NCBI GenBank assembly: GCA_009760855.2
Contig: WPIO01000021.1
Location: 3,570,501 to 3,634,500 of the forward strand
Length of the DNA stretch: 64,000 nucleotides
Direction: 5' to 3'
Origin: Cristatella mucedo
Taxonomy: Eukaryota; Bryozoa; Phylactolaemata; Cristatellidae
Positions within the stretch are counted from its first letter, which is position 1. Each line of letters starts with the position of its first letter. The notes below the pieces were generated by a model. That model ran no database searches. It was given only the letters and a program-made list of their open reading frames with translations, and was not told where the DNA came from. The translations under genes were made by a program, and so were the position numbers. Positions 32,527-64,000 of this stretch are shown here, piece after piece.

Positions 32527-34493
32527 ATGAGAGGCAAATTCTTCGAGCTCCTGTTTTCGCTGTGGGAGACGATGAGGCAGTGGAAAATGCCGTTCAGCAC
32601 CAAGCGCGCTAGCGACGTGGCGGACAAGGTGAACGGGAAACTGGCGAACCCCAGTTCGCAGCGTAAGCTGGTGCTGTTTATCGTCTGCATCGCTCTCCTT
32701 CTCGACAACATGCTCTACATGGTCATCGTGCCCATCATACCGACGTACTTGCGCAAGATACACGCCTTCGGAGACTACCCGGACGACGAGAGTGCTTCTC
32801 CGACGCCGGCGGCGAACGTCACCGCCGCCGCCACCGCTGCTGTCACCGTCGCGCGAACGACCGCGGCAGCGGCGGCGGCGTCGTTCGCTGGCGGAGGCCC
32901 GAACGTCACGGCGTCGGTGGTCGTGGCGAGGACGGGTGGCTTCGGCGGGCTCAGCACCAACGGCACGGTACTTCGCAGCGCGAGCCTGTATGGGGCGGCG
33001 TACCGCCGCACGAGCGACGAAGATGTCAACGTTGGCCTGCTGTTCGCGACAAAGGCCATCTTTCAGCTGCTGGTGAACCCGTTCACCGGCACGCTGATGG
33101 ACCGCATCGGCTACGACGTCCCGATGGTCGTTGGCCTGAGCGTCATATTCGCGTCGACGACGCTGTTCGCCTTCGGCACCAGCTACGGCGTCCTGTTCGT
33201 CGCGCGCAGCATGCAGGGCCTCGGCTCGGCGTTCGCCGACACCTCCGGCCTGGCAATGATCGCCGACCGCTTCACCGAGCCGACGGCACGCACGCGCGCC
33301 CTCGGACTGGCGTTGGCCTTCATCTCGTTCGGCTGCCTCGTGGCGCCGCCGTTCGGCGGCGCCATGTACGACTTCATCGGCAAGGAGGCGCCGTTCCTCA
33401 CGCTCGCCGGCATAGCGCTGCTCGACGGCTGCCTGATGCTGCTCGTGATGCGGCCGGTTCGCCGCGAGCGCCGCGAGGCGGCGGCGAGCGGTCGCCCGCC
33501 GCCCAAGGGCACGCCCATCTATCGGCTCATCGTCGACCCGTACATCGCCATCTGCGCCGGCTCGCTCGTCATGGCCAACGTGTCTCTCGCCTTCCTCGAG
33601 CCTACCATCTCGCTGTGGATGAAGGACACGATGGGCGCGCCCGAGTGGCAGATGGGCCTCATCTGGCTGCCCGCCTTTCCGCCCCACGTGCTCGGCGTGT
33701 TCGTCACCGTCAAGCTCGCCGAGCGCTACCCGCACAAGCAGTGGCTGATGGCCGCCATCGGCCTCGCGATGGAGGGCCTCAGCTGCCTAATCGTGCCCTT
33801 CTGTGGCAGCTTCGAGCTGCTCATGCTGCCGCTGTCCGTGCTCTGCTTCGGCATAGCGCTCGTCGACACGGCCATACTGCCCATGATGGGCCACCTCGTC
33901 GACGTGCGGCACGCGTCTGTCTACGGCAGCGTCTATGCGATCGCCGACATATCCTACTCGCTCGCGTACGCGTTCGGCCCGATCGTCGCCGGCCAGATAG
34001 TGCACGGCATCGGGTTCACGTGGCTCAACGTCTGCATCTGCGCCACCAACGTCCTGTACGCGCCGCTGCTGGCCATCAATCGGCACGCGTACAAGTACAC
34101 GCCGTTCAAGAACGAAGCGGCCGCCGCTGCCGCCGAGCGGCATCTGGAGCTCGGCGGCAGCGGCGGCGAGGGCGTGCCCGACCACAAGCTCTACGCGTCC
34201 TACTCGGGTCGCGAGGAAGCGCAGCAGCCGGACGAGCCCGCCCTGCTGCTCGACCTGCAGCGACCGCAGGGGGCGGCGGCGGCGGCGGCGGCAGCGACGA
34301 TGACGACGAATACCGCGACGACGATGACGACGACGGCGGCGGCCGAAGCTCGCAAGGCGACAGCGACGAGGAGCGATCGACGCACTCTGGCGGCGGTGAC
34401 GGCGGCGGCGGCGGCGATAACGACACCGCCGGGCGGCAAGCGGCGGCCTACCCGGGCGGACGGTCGACGTATCGTAGCCAGTCGGCTCGCTAG
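32527..34493 (+). CDS. SLC18A3: Vesicular acetylcholine transporter (VAChT, SLC18A3-type), intronless; C-terminal frame uncertain
   Basis: VAChT exchanges lumenal protons for cytosolic acetylcholine to fill synaptic vesicles. It is a 12-helix MFS protein. The frame is open from ATG 32527 (A at -3). TM1 carries LLDNMLYMVIVPIIP with Asp60. A long Ala/Thr-rich lumenal loop with N-glycosylation sequons follows. Further motifs are LLVNPFTG, MDRIGYD, GLGSAFADTSGLAMIAD, LVAPPFGG, LAFLEPTISLWM, WLPAF.PHVLGV, ALVDTAILP (TM10 Asp, about residue 447) and SVYGSVYAIADISYS. These favour VAChT over VMAT. It has no introns, as in flies and mammals. The frame stays open to 34935 (802 aa), but past 34269 it becomes Ala/Arg low complexity. 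The overlapping frame 34272-34493 gives an acidic tail (SDDDDEY) with C-rich third positions and a stop at 34491, for about 655 aa. I prefer that ending, assuming one G is missing in the run at 34269-34273. Confidence 0.9.
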
Positions 34494-34587
34494 CGATGGG
34501 GCACGAGCACCGGTCGCTGGCGAGCCGGAAAGCGAGAGCCGGGCGCCGCCATTTGCTTTTCGCCGCTTTTCGGCAGCTCTCCGTGAC

Positions 34588-34651
34588 GGGGGGGGGGGAG
34601 GACCGCGAGGATACGGGGGGGGAGGACCCCGCGAGGATACGGGGGGGGGGG
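34588..34651 (+). repeat. Tandem G-run repeat, G-quadruplex candidate
   Basis: G runs of 11, 8 and 11 (34588-34598, 34615-34622, 34641-34651) are separated by near-identical aggaccgcgaggatac spacers. They lie on the VAChT sense strand, in its 3' UTR if the acidic-tail stop is correct. Confidence 0.85.
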
Positions 34652-35257
34652 AGTGGGTGGGCCGAATCGCCGCCGGAGATGATAGGGCAGTAGACGCAGC
34701 AGCTGCTTCGGATCGTAGCGATCGTAGGGCCGTCGTTCTGGAAATACAAGTAGGCTTCGCTTGGGCGAGAGCACGCGCTACAAAGCGCATCGGGTGCGCG
34801 GCTTCGGGCGTCGTCCCGCCACGTCGCTCGGACCGATGCGTAGGCTCGTCCGAGTCTCGACGATGGCGTGGCCGCTTGAAGCTCGGACGCCAACGCACGC
34901 GCGCAGCCAGCGTTTTCGAGCGGCTCATCAATTAAATTGAGCCTAGTAAAGAAGATCGTTGTGTCGGCCTCGAGCACGAGCGACCGCGCGTCGGGGGGGA
35001 GCGCTAAGGTCAGGCGGGCGACTGCATTTTCGAAGCGCCGTTCAGATCGCGCAGTTCATTTCGTGAGCAGAGCTGTTCGTCGCGCGTGCCGCCAAGTCTG
35101 GTCAATCGAAAAAATGACACCGAAGAGAGAGAGAGAGAGAGAGAGCTCTCTTTCGAAAGAACTTTAGTTGCATCCTACCACCTGATCTTGCAGAGCGCCG
35201 CGACGGCGGGCTTTTGACTCGTCGCTGAGGCTCGCGCCCGACCAACGTCAAGGTGAA

Positions 35258-35362
35258 TGCAGTTGATGGCCGGATCATGGACTCGAGCCCCGTGGCACAT
35301 GTAAAGCGCCTGAATAGAGATTTAAGTTCTCTTAGCCCCTATACAAAGATATATTGTTGCTC
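35258..35362 (+). mobile_element. Short retroelement with B-box-like head and LINE-type hairpin tail
   Basis: The head gactcgagccccgtggcaca is directly followed by gtaaagcgcctgaatagaga and taagttctcttagcccctat. It is the sister copy of 9455-9565, with the same junction between head and tail. Confidence 0.7.
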
Positions 35363-37259
35363 AATGCGCGCTCGATATCGATCGTGGCGAGTGCGCTGGA
35401 CAATGTAGATGGAACAGGCACTGGATTTTGCAAAAGGCACTGGATCAACCGCCGTCCAGCAGAAGTTGTCGTAGAGTATGCACCAAGGCCATCGTATCTG
35501 TAGTTGCACGCCTGGGGATTACACCGCCGGGCGCAGCACCTCGATCGGCTAAATTAAAGCTTCTAGAGTCGGATGTCACTCCTTTTCCACGTACCTCCCA
35601 TTCTTACACCGCTGAGCTTGAAGTCGGTGGCAGAATCATAGTCGTAGTCGTAGTCACTGCCATAGAGTCCTCTGGGTTGCTCCTTTTTTTAACTGAGGTC
35701 CCGAGTCTGAGTCGCCTGACGAGATGATGACCATTCCGACACCGGGTTTCGATTCCATTACCGCTTTCTTCTTAACGTACGGCGCGCTGGCAGGTACCGG
35801 CGCGATAAAGTACTCGCACTACTGAGACACGCTGAGGACGAGCAGTGGGCGTCCGCTGGCCTGGTGTCGCACTTCGCAGGTGGCTCGGCCTCTCAGCAAT
35901 GTGAAAGCGTTTGGGTGGAATGTATTAGACCTAGCCAACAGGGCATTCTCATCGGGACAGCCTCTGCAAGTGGTAACAAGCACAACTGCGTCTGTCGCTA
36001 GTCCTGCAAACATCAGCCTGGGGGACGATCGTACAGCTTCAAATGACCTTCAGTACATTTGTGCTCGACAATCGACAAGTCTCGTTGTATTGACTTTGCC
36101 TGCCTTTACTGAGCTGGGCTGAAGCGTGACAGCCATTCACGATTCAAATTTACAAGAATAACAAGAGGACAGTGAGCACGTTTTATCGCCATCATGCTCG
36201 GCAAAATTCATTTTTTAAAGATGTAAATATGAACTTTAAGTGACCTAGCTGGCTCGGAAGCACAACTTCAATCAAACTAGTAGGCGGCGATCGATAGCGC
36301 GCAGCTCCTCAATCTTATCTAAAGGAAAAGCAGCAGAGCCGCGAGCAGCAGCGAGCTATCTACAATACGGCCTCGATGCTATTTGAAATAATGTGACTAC
36401 TTGTAAATGCTCCTTTGCAAGTTCCGACGTTCTCAGGACTCGAGAGAAAATATGCTGCCTTAGTCTATCGACGTAAAATAAAACGCTATGATTAACCTGC
36501 TTCGCTCCCGCCCACTGAGCCGTCAGCAGAGCGAGGCTTATTTTTTTACGGCATTGGCCAGGCATACTGCAGACAGTGCAGCGCAGCGAGCAGTCACTGC
36601 GGGCGAGAAATCTCTTTACGTAGCTGTCGCCTGTGTAGCCTTCGCTCGTGTAGCTGCGTGCCCCGGTCACGTTGCGCTTCAAGTCAAATACCGACCGTTT
36701 GCGTAGTGAATTTTGAATTCTGACGCGACGAGTAAGTGCAATTGAGCAGGAGTGAAAGTTGGAGTAACGGCCCTCGCTTCTCAAGGCTTGATATTTACTG
36801 TAGCACTACAAATGTATTACTACGCATGACGATCTCGGACATCCTATTGAGCTATACTGTCGCTCAAGCTCAAGCGGCGGACCCGCTCTAATCCTGCTCT
36901 GGTCCGGACTGGCACTTTCGCACCGACTGCCGTTTGCACTCAGCATCGATCTCTCCCCTATCCACTTATTTCTACAGATTATTGCGCTAGTTGCACATTA
37001 TAATAGGGAAAACTCGTGTGTGGCACGTCAATTGACGTTCATCTTTATCGCAACAATTTTACCAATTCTAAATTAGAGAAACACTGCGGTGAGATCGCGT
37101 CGAATGCTCGCAAGCAGTCAATCGAATGCCCTCGTCGACGATCGCCGGAAGATTAGCGGTGGTCCTCCACAGCCCGTCACCACGTTCGATCCTTTCCATT
37201 ATTGTAGGTACTTATTGCAATTGGGGTCGCCAAAGATATTTCCCAGTTATCTCTTGAGC

Positions 37260-37356
37260 CGTTCGATCATGTTTCCCTTGCAGCAAATGTAAAGTTTCTA
37301 GAAAGAGATCGAGTTCTCAGAGGACGCTATATCAAATGTATTTTTTTTTTTTATTA
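37260..37356 (+). mobile_element. LINE 3' tail fragment
   Basis: gttcgatcatgtttcccttg, cagcaaatgtaaag, a partly decayed hairpin and a T-rich tail: the last 95 bp of the LINE family. Confidence 0.75.
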
Positions 37357-40300
37357 GACTTGCTAAACCATCTAGGCTGCCACTTGTTATTGACACAGCT
37401 GCTAAAGATGCCTTTAACCCTCTGGAGTTGGTGCAAAATACGGCCACTAGCTTCGTTTAAAAATCCAGCTAATTTTAGATTTGTGCCCATCTGCCGTCTT
37501 GGTTGGCTCCAAATTAATCAGCCAATGCAATAAAAAACGTCCACTTTTATCCACAAGGAATCCTATGGATTAGATCGGTTTTACAGCTAGCTTAAGTGTT
37601 GCAAAAGTTTCAGTCTCCTCCTGCTCTCGGGCCAAAGAGCGTAGCTGGGAATTTGCCAAGGGGCTAAACTTCTAGGCGGACGGCTGAACCTTTACCTTTC
37701 GAGACCAAGCCAATCAAAGTGAAACGCTGGCATGCATCGGAATCTATGTGCAGATCTTATTAAAGACGTCTGAAGAGATGATTAAGCATCAATCCTGGAC
37801 AGATGTAGTTGTCTGGTGTTATGGAATACACAGCCAGAAACCACGTGAACTAATAGCTGTTATCTGCTCGAGTTGAACAGGGGCAGATGTTATCACGAGG
37901 CCTTATTGCTTGAGGTATGGGCAAAATTCATTACTGGTGTGTTCTGATATCAACCGATACATTCCTGAAGCGGTCACGGGAGCTCTCCATGACTCGTTGG
38001 CTGTGCTCCGCAGCGGCGCTACTTCCAGTAGCATTGGTCTCCCGCTATGCCGGACGTTGTGTGTCGTATGAAAGACTTTGAATTTTTTAGTTTTAGAGCA
38101 GCTACACGAGTTGGTAGCATTTGGTGTAAGAAGTGAGATAACTGCTGAGGATAGCTAATTCCTTGCCGATTCTTTGATCGTATGCTGGCATTACTACTTT
38201 TGACTCTATTGGGGAGCATTTCACCTGAAGCGCGTCCTTTAATCTTTAAGAATATTAACCACAGACTTATCGGGTAGTTCAATGACTGAAAGTTGAACTG
38301 GGTGCTTGCTCAGCCAAAACTTTGGACTCAAAAACATCACCAGCTGAACTTGAGCTAACGCAGGAGCAGTGATGGATTAAACTTAACGCAACTTGCATTT
38401 CCATGCGAAACCGAATTTGAGCGATCAAGAGAACAGTGCTCTGGCGTTAGTACTTACAGCTGGTGGACATCTGGCAGCATTTTTGGTTTGTATACGTACT
38501 TTTGACTATAGTGTGATTGCCTTAAGGGGTAAAGGTGGTTTGATGTCTGAAGCAACGCTAGCGGCAGTAATATCTTAAGTCAATTCAACAGCTGTCTGCA
38601 GTATGTTGATAGTAGTGCAGAGACTACTAAGATGCAGTAACTCCAGCGTGCTAATGGAGGCTGCAGGAATTAATTTGCTTTGGCAAATCTTGAGGATGTT
38701 CGGTATGTGGAGGAGCCAATGAGGCGTGTCTGGCAGTGCAACTTCGATGTAACTTTGAAGTCTGCCTCCGGACGCGGGAAACTAGGCTTTTTAGACGTGT
38801 GCTAAAAGACATTCCTCGCGAGGCACATGTTCGGTGCTATGGTTATGAGGCGCTCAGTTTTTGGGACGGCGTGCTGGAGCCTTTTTTTGCAGCTTTCTGG
38901 CTAGGAAATTTCTAAAATATTTACCTTTTAAAATCAACCGTACGTAGGCGGCTTAGCAGGGTGCATTGCATGCGGTTACTGTCTGTAGCGAGACGCCAAA
39001 GGAGTCTCACATTCAGTGATTTCGATCGTACGTTGTTGCCCTTGCCCGGCACGGCTGCGGGACTTTGCGAGAATTATCCTTTCAATAAAGACCGAAAAAG
39101 CCCGTAGCGAAGTGTTCACAAATACGGCTTCCGATGAGCACCATATTTTTATTTATGATAATAATTTATCAATAATTGCACTGCCAGTCAAAATAATTTT
39201 TTTTTTTTTCAAACAGCAGCTCAGCCAAGTTGTGGAAATTGTGGCCGCTAGGCCTCTGGACTCAGTGGTTTGAAGTAGATTAGAGGCGTACCGAGGTGGC
39301 GTATCTTCTATTACTTCTTAAGCTGCGAGGACATATTTATGGTGGTATACTTCTGATGACAACTATTTCGCCCACTCACGGTCTAGCGCTAAGGGCCGGC
39401 AAACTGTATTCGTCCGATAAAGGCAGTCAGAGATCGTTGCAAAGAAGGCTACATCGCACGAGGAAAATTTAGCTTCATAGCACTTGGGTACAGAATTCAC
39501 TCTGCCTACTCGAACTAAGGAGATGCAACAACATCGGTCCGACTCAAATATTAGGATATACACCAAGGTTAAACCGGTGTTTAGGGAAACGCTGGCGTCC
39601 AGCCGTCGTGCCCTCTGATTACCTTTGTGTGTCTGGTTCCTTATTAAATCCCGTGCCTGCTGCAAAGACTTTTTCTTGTTCCAGCTGTGAAAAACTCGGT
39701 GACCGCTCAAAATCTGCTACCGACAAGCACGCACGTTTTTTGTGAACTTAAAAAAAAAGAATTCTCCGATTTTTCTGAGGAATTGATGTGGCAGCCGTGT
39801 TATCACCGATAACTTACTGCTATGGAGTCGCTTCAGCTGTTAGCTGTCAGCCCATTTTCGTATTCGTAGCAGCAAAAGAGTAATGCAGCAAATTGTCGAG
39901 GCTTTCACAAATGAAGTGAAAGATTTTGCAACTTTGTTGCTAGAGTTTTATTTAGCTTCGAAGCAGCCGTAAATGGTTCGACATCGCAAAGTCCGCGAAG
40001 CGAAGCCGCGGCTCTTCTCTTGACGACGGCGGCTGAAGATTTAGCAGCTAGCGATTTAGTGGATTTAGCGTTACGGTCAAGGTCGATGAAAAGCGTCTTT
40101 AAAAGCGGTCAGCAGCCAGGGCCGAATTAAAGAATTTCAGCCTCGGTTGCTAACTGCGACGGTAGCGGCAGTTGAGCGCCGAAATCTTGCTGACTGCTGC
40201 CGGAAGATCGGACTGGTGACGTTCGCTCGGAACCAGCCGGCCACCGGGCCGATAGCTTGCTGACGAGCTGCGGATCACGAGTCGGTCGAGCTGGCAGACG

Positions 40301-41000
40301 CAGCGTCACCCCATGCATCGTCGGCCGATGATCGGGACGCGTTGGGCTCGCGTTGCGTGTAGTAACCGCGCCATCGCGTTACCTTGCGCCGCAGAGTCGC
40401 TGGAGCAAATGAAAAGTGCTGGCGCATTTGTTCACGCGCATTTGTGCAGTGAGCGAGACTTTACCCAAAGAAATTTTCTGCGCAGCGTGTGCCCGTGTGA
40501 AAAGCTATCCGATTACAGATATCCTGCGAGTTCTCCAGTTGGAAACCCGCTGCCTTTTAAAAATTTATGTTGGAAGGTCATCCAACAGCCAGATATGACC
40601 TTGACCTGTAAGAGCCTCGATTTAGAAGAACTAACATGGATTCTCCCATTGCCCGCGGTGTTTGTACCTGGTTAGTAGCTCCGTGCGTGACAATTCGCTT
40701 TCCAAGTGAATATTGATTAGGAACTGTGATTTAGCTGCGGTGGTATAAGTGAATCTAAGTAATTATTGGGGTGCAAATTTACCGTAATTGCTGCACCCGG
40801 AGATGTAGGAAGCTTTCAGTGTCGCAGATTGCGATTTGCGGCAGCTTCGCTGCATGTTCTTGCTGCTGACGAGCACATACCGCGCATGTTGCCACTACGT
40901 ACTGCGCAGCGTGCATTCTGCATGTTAATAATGAAATTGCAGAACTGTTGACTCTCGACTCTGTTGGACGGTTATTGTAAGCTTGCGCTCCGTGCAGCCC

Positions 41001-41035
41001 GCTCGAGTAGTTCGGAGCTCACGAACTACTCGAGC
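41001..41035. repeat. Perfect 14-bp inverted repeat
   Basis: Arms gctcgagtagttcg and cgaactactcgagc flank a 7-base loop. Confidence 0.9.
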
Positions 41036-41324
41036 TTCGCCGCACGCGACGGTTCGATCTTTAGTAATCCTTCAGAGAAGGTGGAACATTCTTTTCTATT
41101 TGCAGGCTATACATTCCATTTCTTTTTAACTACCGATAGGTGGACAGGCAACGATGTACCGAGGTTTCCTTTTGGTCAGCTGCGGTCCTACTACAACGAA
41201 GTAGTGTCGGGACGCAGCCCATACGGCTAGCGTTTGCGGTGATACCACAACACTGCTTGTTCATCTTTAAAGGGGAAAATTGTATGTGAATAGCAATAGT
41301 CACGGGTGTATTCAGCGATTGGGC

Positions 41325-41950
41325 TATGTTCACCACGCCACTTCTGTCTGAGCTTCTCTGGCTCCCTATCAAGTGTCAAATCGATTTCAATATCCCCAGT
41401 CTGGCTTGCACTATCCTACCTATCTTACCTATCCGACCTCCTTGCTCCTCCAGTATGCTCTCACACCACTCGCTCCTCAGCATCTAGTCGTCTATCCATC
41501 CCTTGCTCTAAATTGAAATCTTTTGGTGATCGAGCCTTTTGCCCGGACGAATCGAAAGTCTGGAGATCGCTTCCGGATGAGCAGTGCTCCCTGCAATGTC
41601 CTTGCATCAATTTAGTATCAGCTAAGACGCACCTGTTCCGGTCAGCTTTCTCGTTGCCCGAGTTAACATTTCTTCTTCTTTTTGTTCGTATGTGCTTTGT
41701 GTGCTTACCTGTGCTAGATCCAGTGAGTGTTACTAGCCAGAGGGCCTACCAACTGATGACTACGAGTGTCTTCATGTTTGCTTTAGGATGCTGGTTTAAG
41801 CAGGATACTGCTTTGTGTGTGCATGCTTGATACCGTGTATGTCACAAACCCTTGAGTAATGATTGTCTTGCCGCAAGTTGTTAAGCGTTTGTATAGACTT
41901 AGTTGTCTTAAGGTGCTATACAAACGATGCATTCGTATTCTTATTGTCAT
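41325..41950 (+). mobile_element. Degraded LINE (RT C-terminal region), different subfamily
   Basis: Pieces translate to LSELLWLPIKCQIDF, YLSDLLAPP, SKLKSFGDRAF and KTHLFRSAF, the usual C-terminal string of CR1-like elements. The 3' end lacks the standard hairpin and has instead ggtgctatacaaacgatgca. Confidence 0.75.
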
Positions 41951-42175
41951 GCTAATGTTGTATCCAGCATATGCATGAGGTGTGGATCTGCTTGCTGTGC
42001 TAAGGGTCGAATGAACTAAATGTGGCCAGCAGCCTTGCTATTAGGCATAGGCTTAGGGCAGGAAACCAGTGCCTCATGATCCTCTTGGACCAAACCAAAG
42101 GGATACATTTTGGGTTTGTGGTCGCCCGACATGCTACACACCTCTCCAGCCTTACTGCATGATTGCATAACCTTT

Positions 42176-42596
42176 AATAATAATAATAATAAAGCACTTG
42201 ATAAAGCGCCCTCAGAGAACTCAATCTCTTTCTAGGCACTTTACATTTGCTGCAAATTGAAATGCAATTGAATGGTAAATAAAATCATGCTTAAAAAACA
42301 AACACAATCAATAATATGGTTAGGGGTGACATGCACAGGGTCAGCATGCAGATGTGGTTAGTGGCAGCGTGCACAGTGTCAGTAGGCATAAGCACATCAA
42401 GGATGAATCACAGAGACCCAATAAATGCTGTCCTAAATAGGTGTGTTTTTAAGTTCTTTTTAAATGTGGTCAGGTCAGGGAATGTTCTGACGAAGGTCGG
42501 GAGGGAGTTCCTGGCTTTGGGAGCATACGAACTAAATGCACGGTCTCCAAAGGATTTAAGGTTTGTACGAGGTATTTGTAGACTGTTGCATTCCAA
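42176..42596 (-). mobile_element. CR1-like LINE 3' fragment
   Basis: The + strand begins with a taa-repeat tail, then the intact hairpin complement, the 3' UTR (gttaggggtgacatgcacag) and the last coding region. The - strand encodes NLKSFGDRAFSSYAPKA and FKKNLKTHLFRTAF. Confidence 0.88.
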
Positions 42597-43320
42597 TAAT
42601 AGTAATAATAATAATGTACCTTTGCAAGGGCTGGCCTCTTCCTTGGCTTAATCCTGGCTGTGCCTGTGCTTATAGAGAATATTTGGATGCTGCATCTGTT
42701 TTCTGGGTGTCTTTGCCTGGGCTGTGTGGTTCTTGCATTGCACTGTAACTCGGCCGTGCTGTAGGTGAGCAAGCAGCATCGAGGCAAGACAGACAGAATG
42801 AGGTACGTATTGAACATATAGTGTGCACTCACGTTGTTGCTGTTTGTAGAGCCGACTGTGTATATGGAAGTGCATTTTTTCTAACTGCAATGCATTTTGC
42901 AATTCTTTGGAATTAACGTGCTCTTGATTTGGTAAGTTTGCTTGAGACCATTTTTCATTGAGCCAAGGAGTCCCATAAAAACCTTGAAAATCAGCCGCGT
43001 CATTTCACATGTTCCAGATAGTCGTGTTGCATATCGTTCTTGATAGGTCGAAGACACCTACATCGTGTAAGAGCCCATTGCAAGTTGGCCTTGTGAGTCT
43101 GCACTCCTTTTCGTTACCCGAGTTGGCTTTATGCAATCTAGTAACTGGCTTTCCATGTATGTAGTCCGTGTTGGAAGCCGGGATTGCTTAGTTTATCGTG
43201 CCCCGATCCTAGTTAGCAGGTGCCACGAAAGAAGTTCAGTGTAAGCTTGGCAGCAAAAGATAGTTGGCTGTTGCACGTGACTGGTTATGAACTACCCACG
43301 TGTTTCCCTGTTGACAACAG

Positions 43321-63870
<20,550 letters not shown>

Positions 63871-64000
63871 GTATGGCACTTTTGCACCGGCAGACTCAGA
63901 ACAAGCTGGGGCAATTTCTAGAAAGCATGCAAAAGATCAGCACTGGCTGTCCATGGACTGCACTACACGGACTTAGGTCATATGTCGGTGTGATATATCA

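Larger units (their letters stand above)
34936..41320. other. Intergenic region, no recognised gene
   Basis: GC-rich near VAChT, then AT-richer. It holds SINE and LINE fragments at 35258-35362 and 37260-37356, a (GA)n run at about 35127-35143 and a short palindrome at 41001-41035. Frames at 38019-38282 (-), 39363-39710 (-) and 40313-40675 (+) resemble nothing I know. No choline acetyltransferase segment was seen. Confidence 0.5.

Noticed and set aside
32593-32601. RE1/NRSF-like motif ttcagcacc in VAChT
   Set aside because: Only the left half-site matches. The right half (ggacagcgcc) is absent, and the site is inside coding sequence.
32329-33735. 468-residue frame on the - strand
   Set aside because: It is antisense to the VAChT coding region. 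It arises from GC-rich codons and its Arg/His/Glu-rich sequence has no family features.
33787-34977. 396-residue frame on the - strand
   Set aside because: Also an antisense shadow of VAChT, with repetitive Arg/His content.
34936-43320. ChAT coding exons downstream of VAChT
   Set aside because: Looked for because of the known cholinergic locus layout. No frame on either strand resembled choline acetyltransferase.

Overview
This window is nuclear DNA from a bilaterian animal. It has spliced genes with GT-AG introns (one GC-AG), no operons or ribosome binding sites, abundant microsatellites, and many degraded non-LTR retrotransposons and tRNA-derived SINEs. The presence and sequence of a vesicular acetylcholine transporter point to a bilaterian. 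To me it reads closest to protostome versions, but I cannot name the species.

Four genes can be supported. (1) Positions 1-10962, + strand: the last 15 exons of CKAP5/XMAP215 (ch-TOG), a microtubule polymerase. They give 946 residues, from the start of TOG5 to the conserved C-terminal helix. (2) Positions 11608-23009, - strand: a complete 7-exon tetraspanin of 266 residues with a six-cysteine large extracellular loop, convergent with CKAP5. (3) Positions 32527 to about 34493 (open to 34935), + strand: an intronless vesicular acetylcholine transporter (SLC18A3/VAChT) in a very GC-rich block. A probable one-base slip in a G run affects its C-terminal tail. (4) From about 43.3 kb to beyond the right edge, + strand: nucleoporin NUP107, with at least 16 exons found. 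The first coding exon was not identified with confidence and the 3' end lies outside the window.

These genes do not form a pathway: microtubule growth, membrane organisation, acetylcholine packaging and nuclear pore scaffold. The one context of note is the cholinergic locus. In flies and mammals VAChT sits inside the first intron of ChAT. No ChAT coding exon was seen here, and NUP107 follows VAChT on the same strand.

Introns and spacers carry three recurrent element types. The first is a CR1-like LINE, mostly 3' fragments in both orientations, ending in a conserved hairpin plus (ATT)n. The second is a tRNA-headed SINE with an internal hairpin; one copy has clear target-site duplications and one is nested in another. 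The third is a set of short elements that carry the LINE-type 3' hairpin. A 460-bp foldback element lies in a NUP107 intron. Nothing prokaryotic, viral or CRISPR-like was seen.
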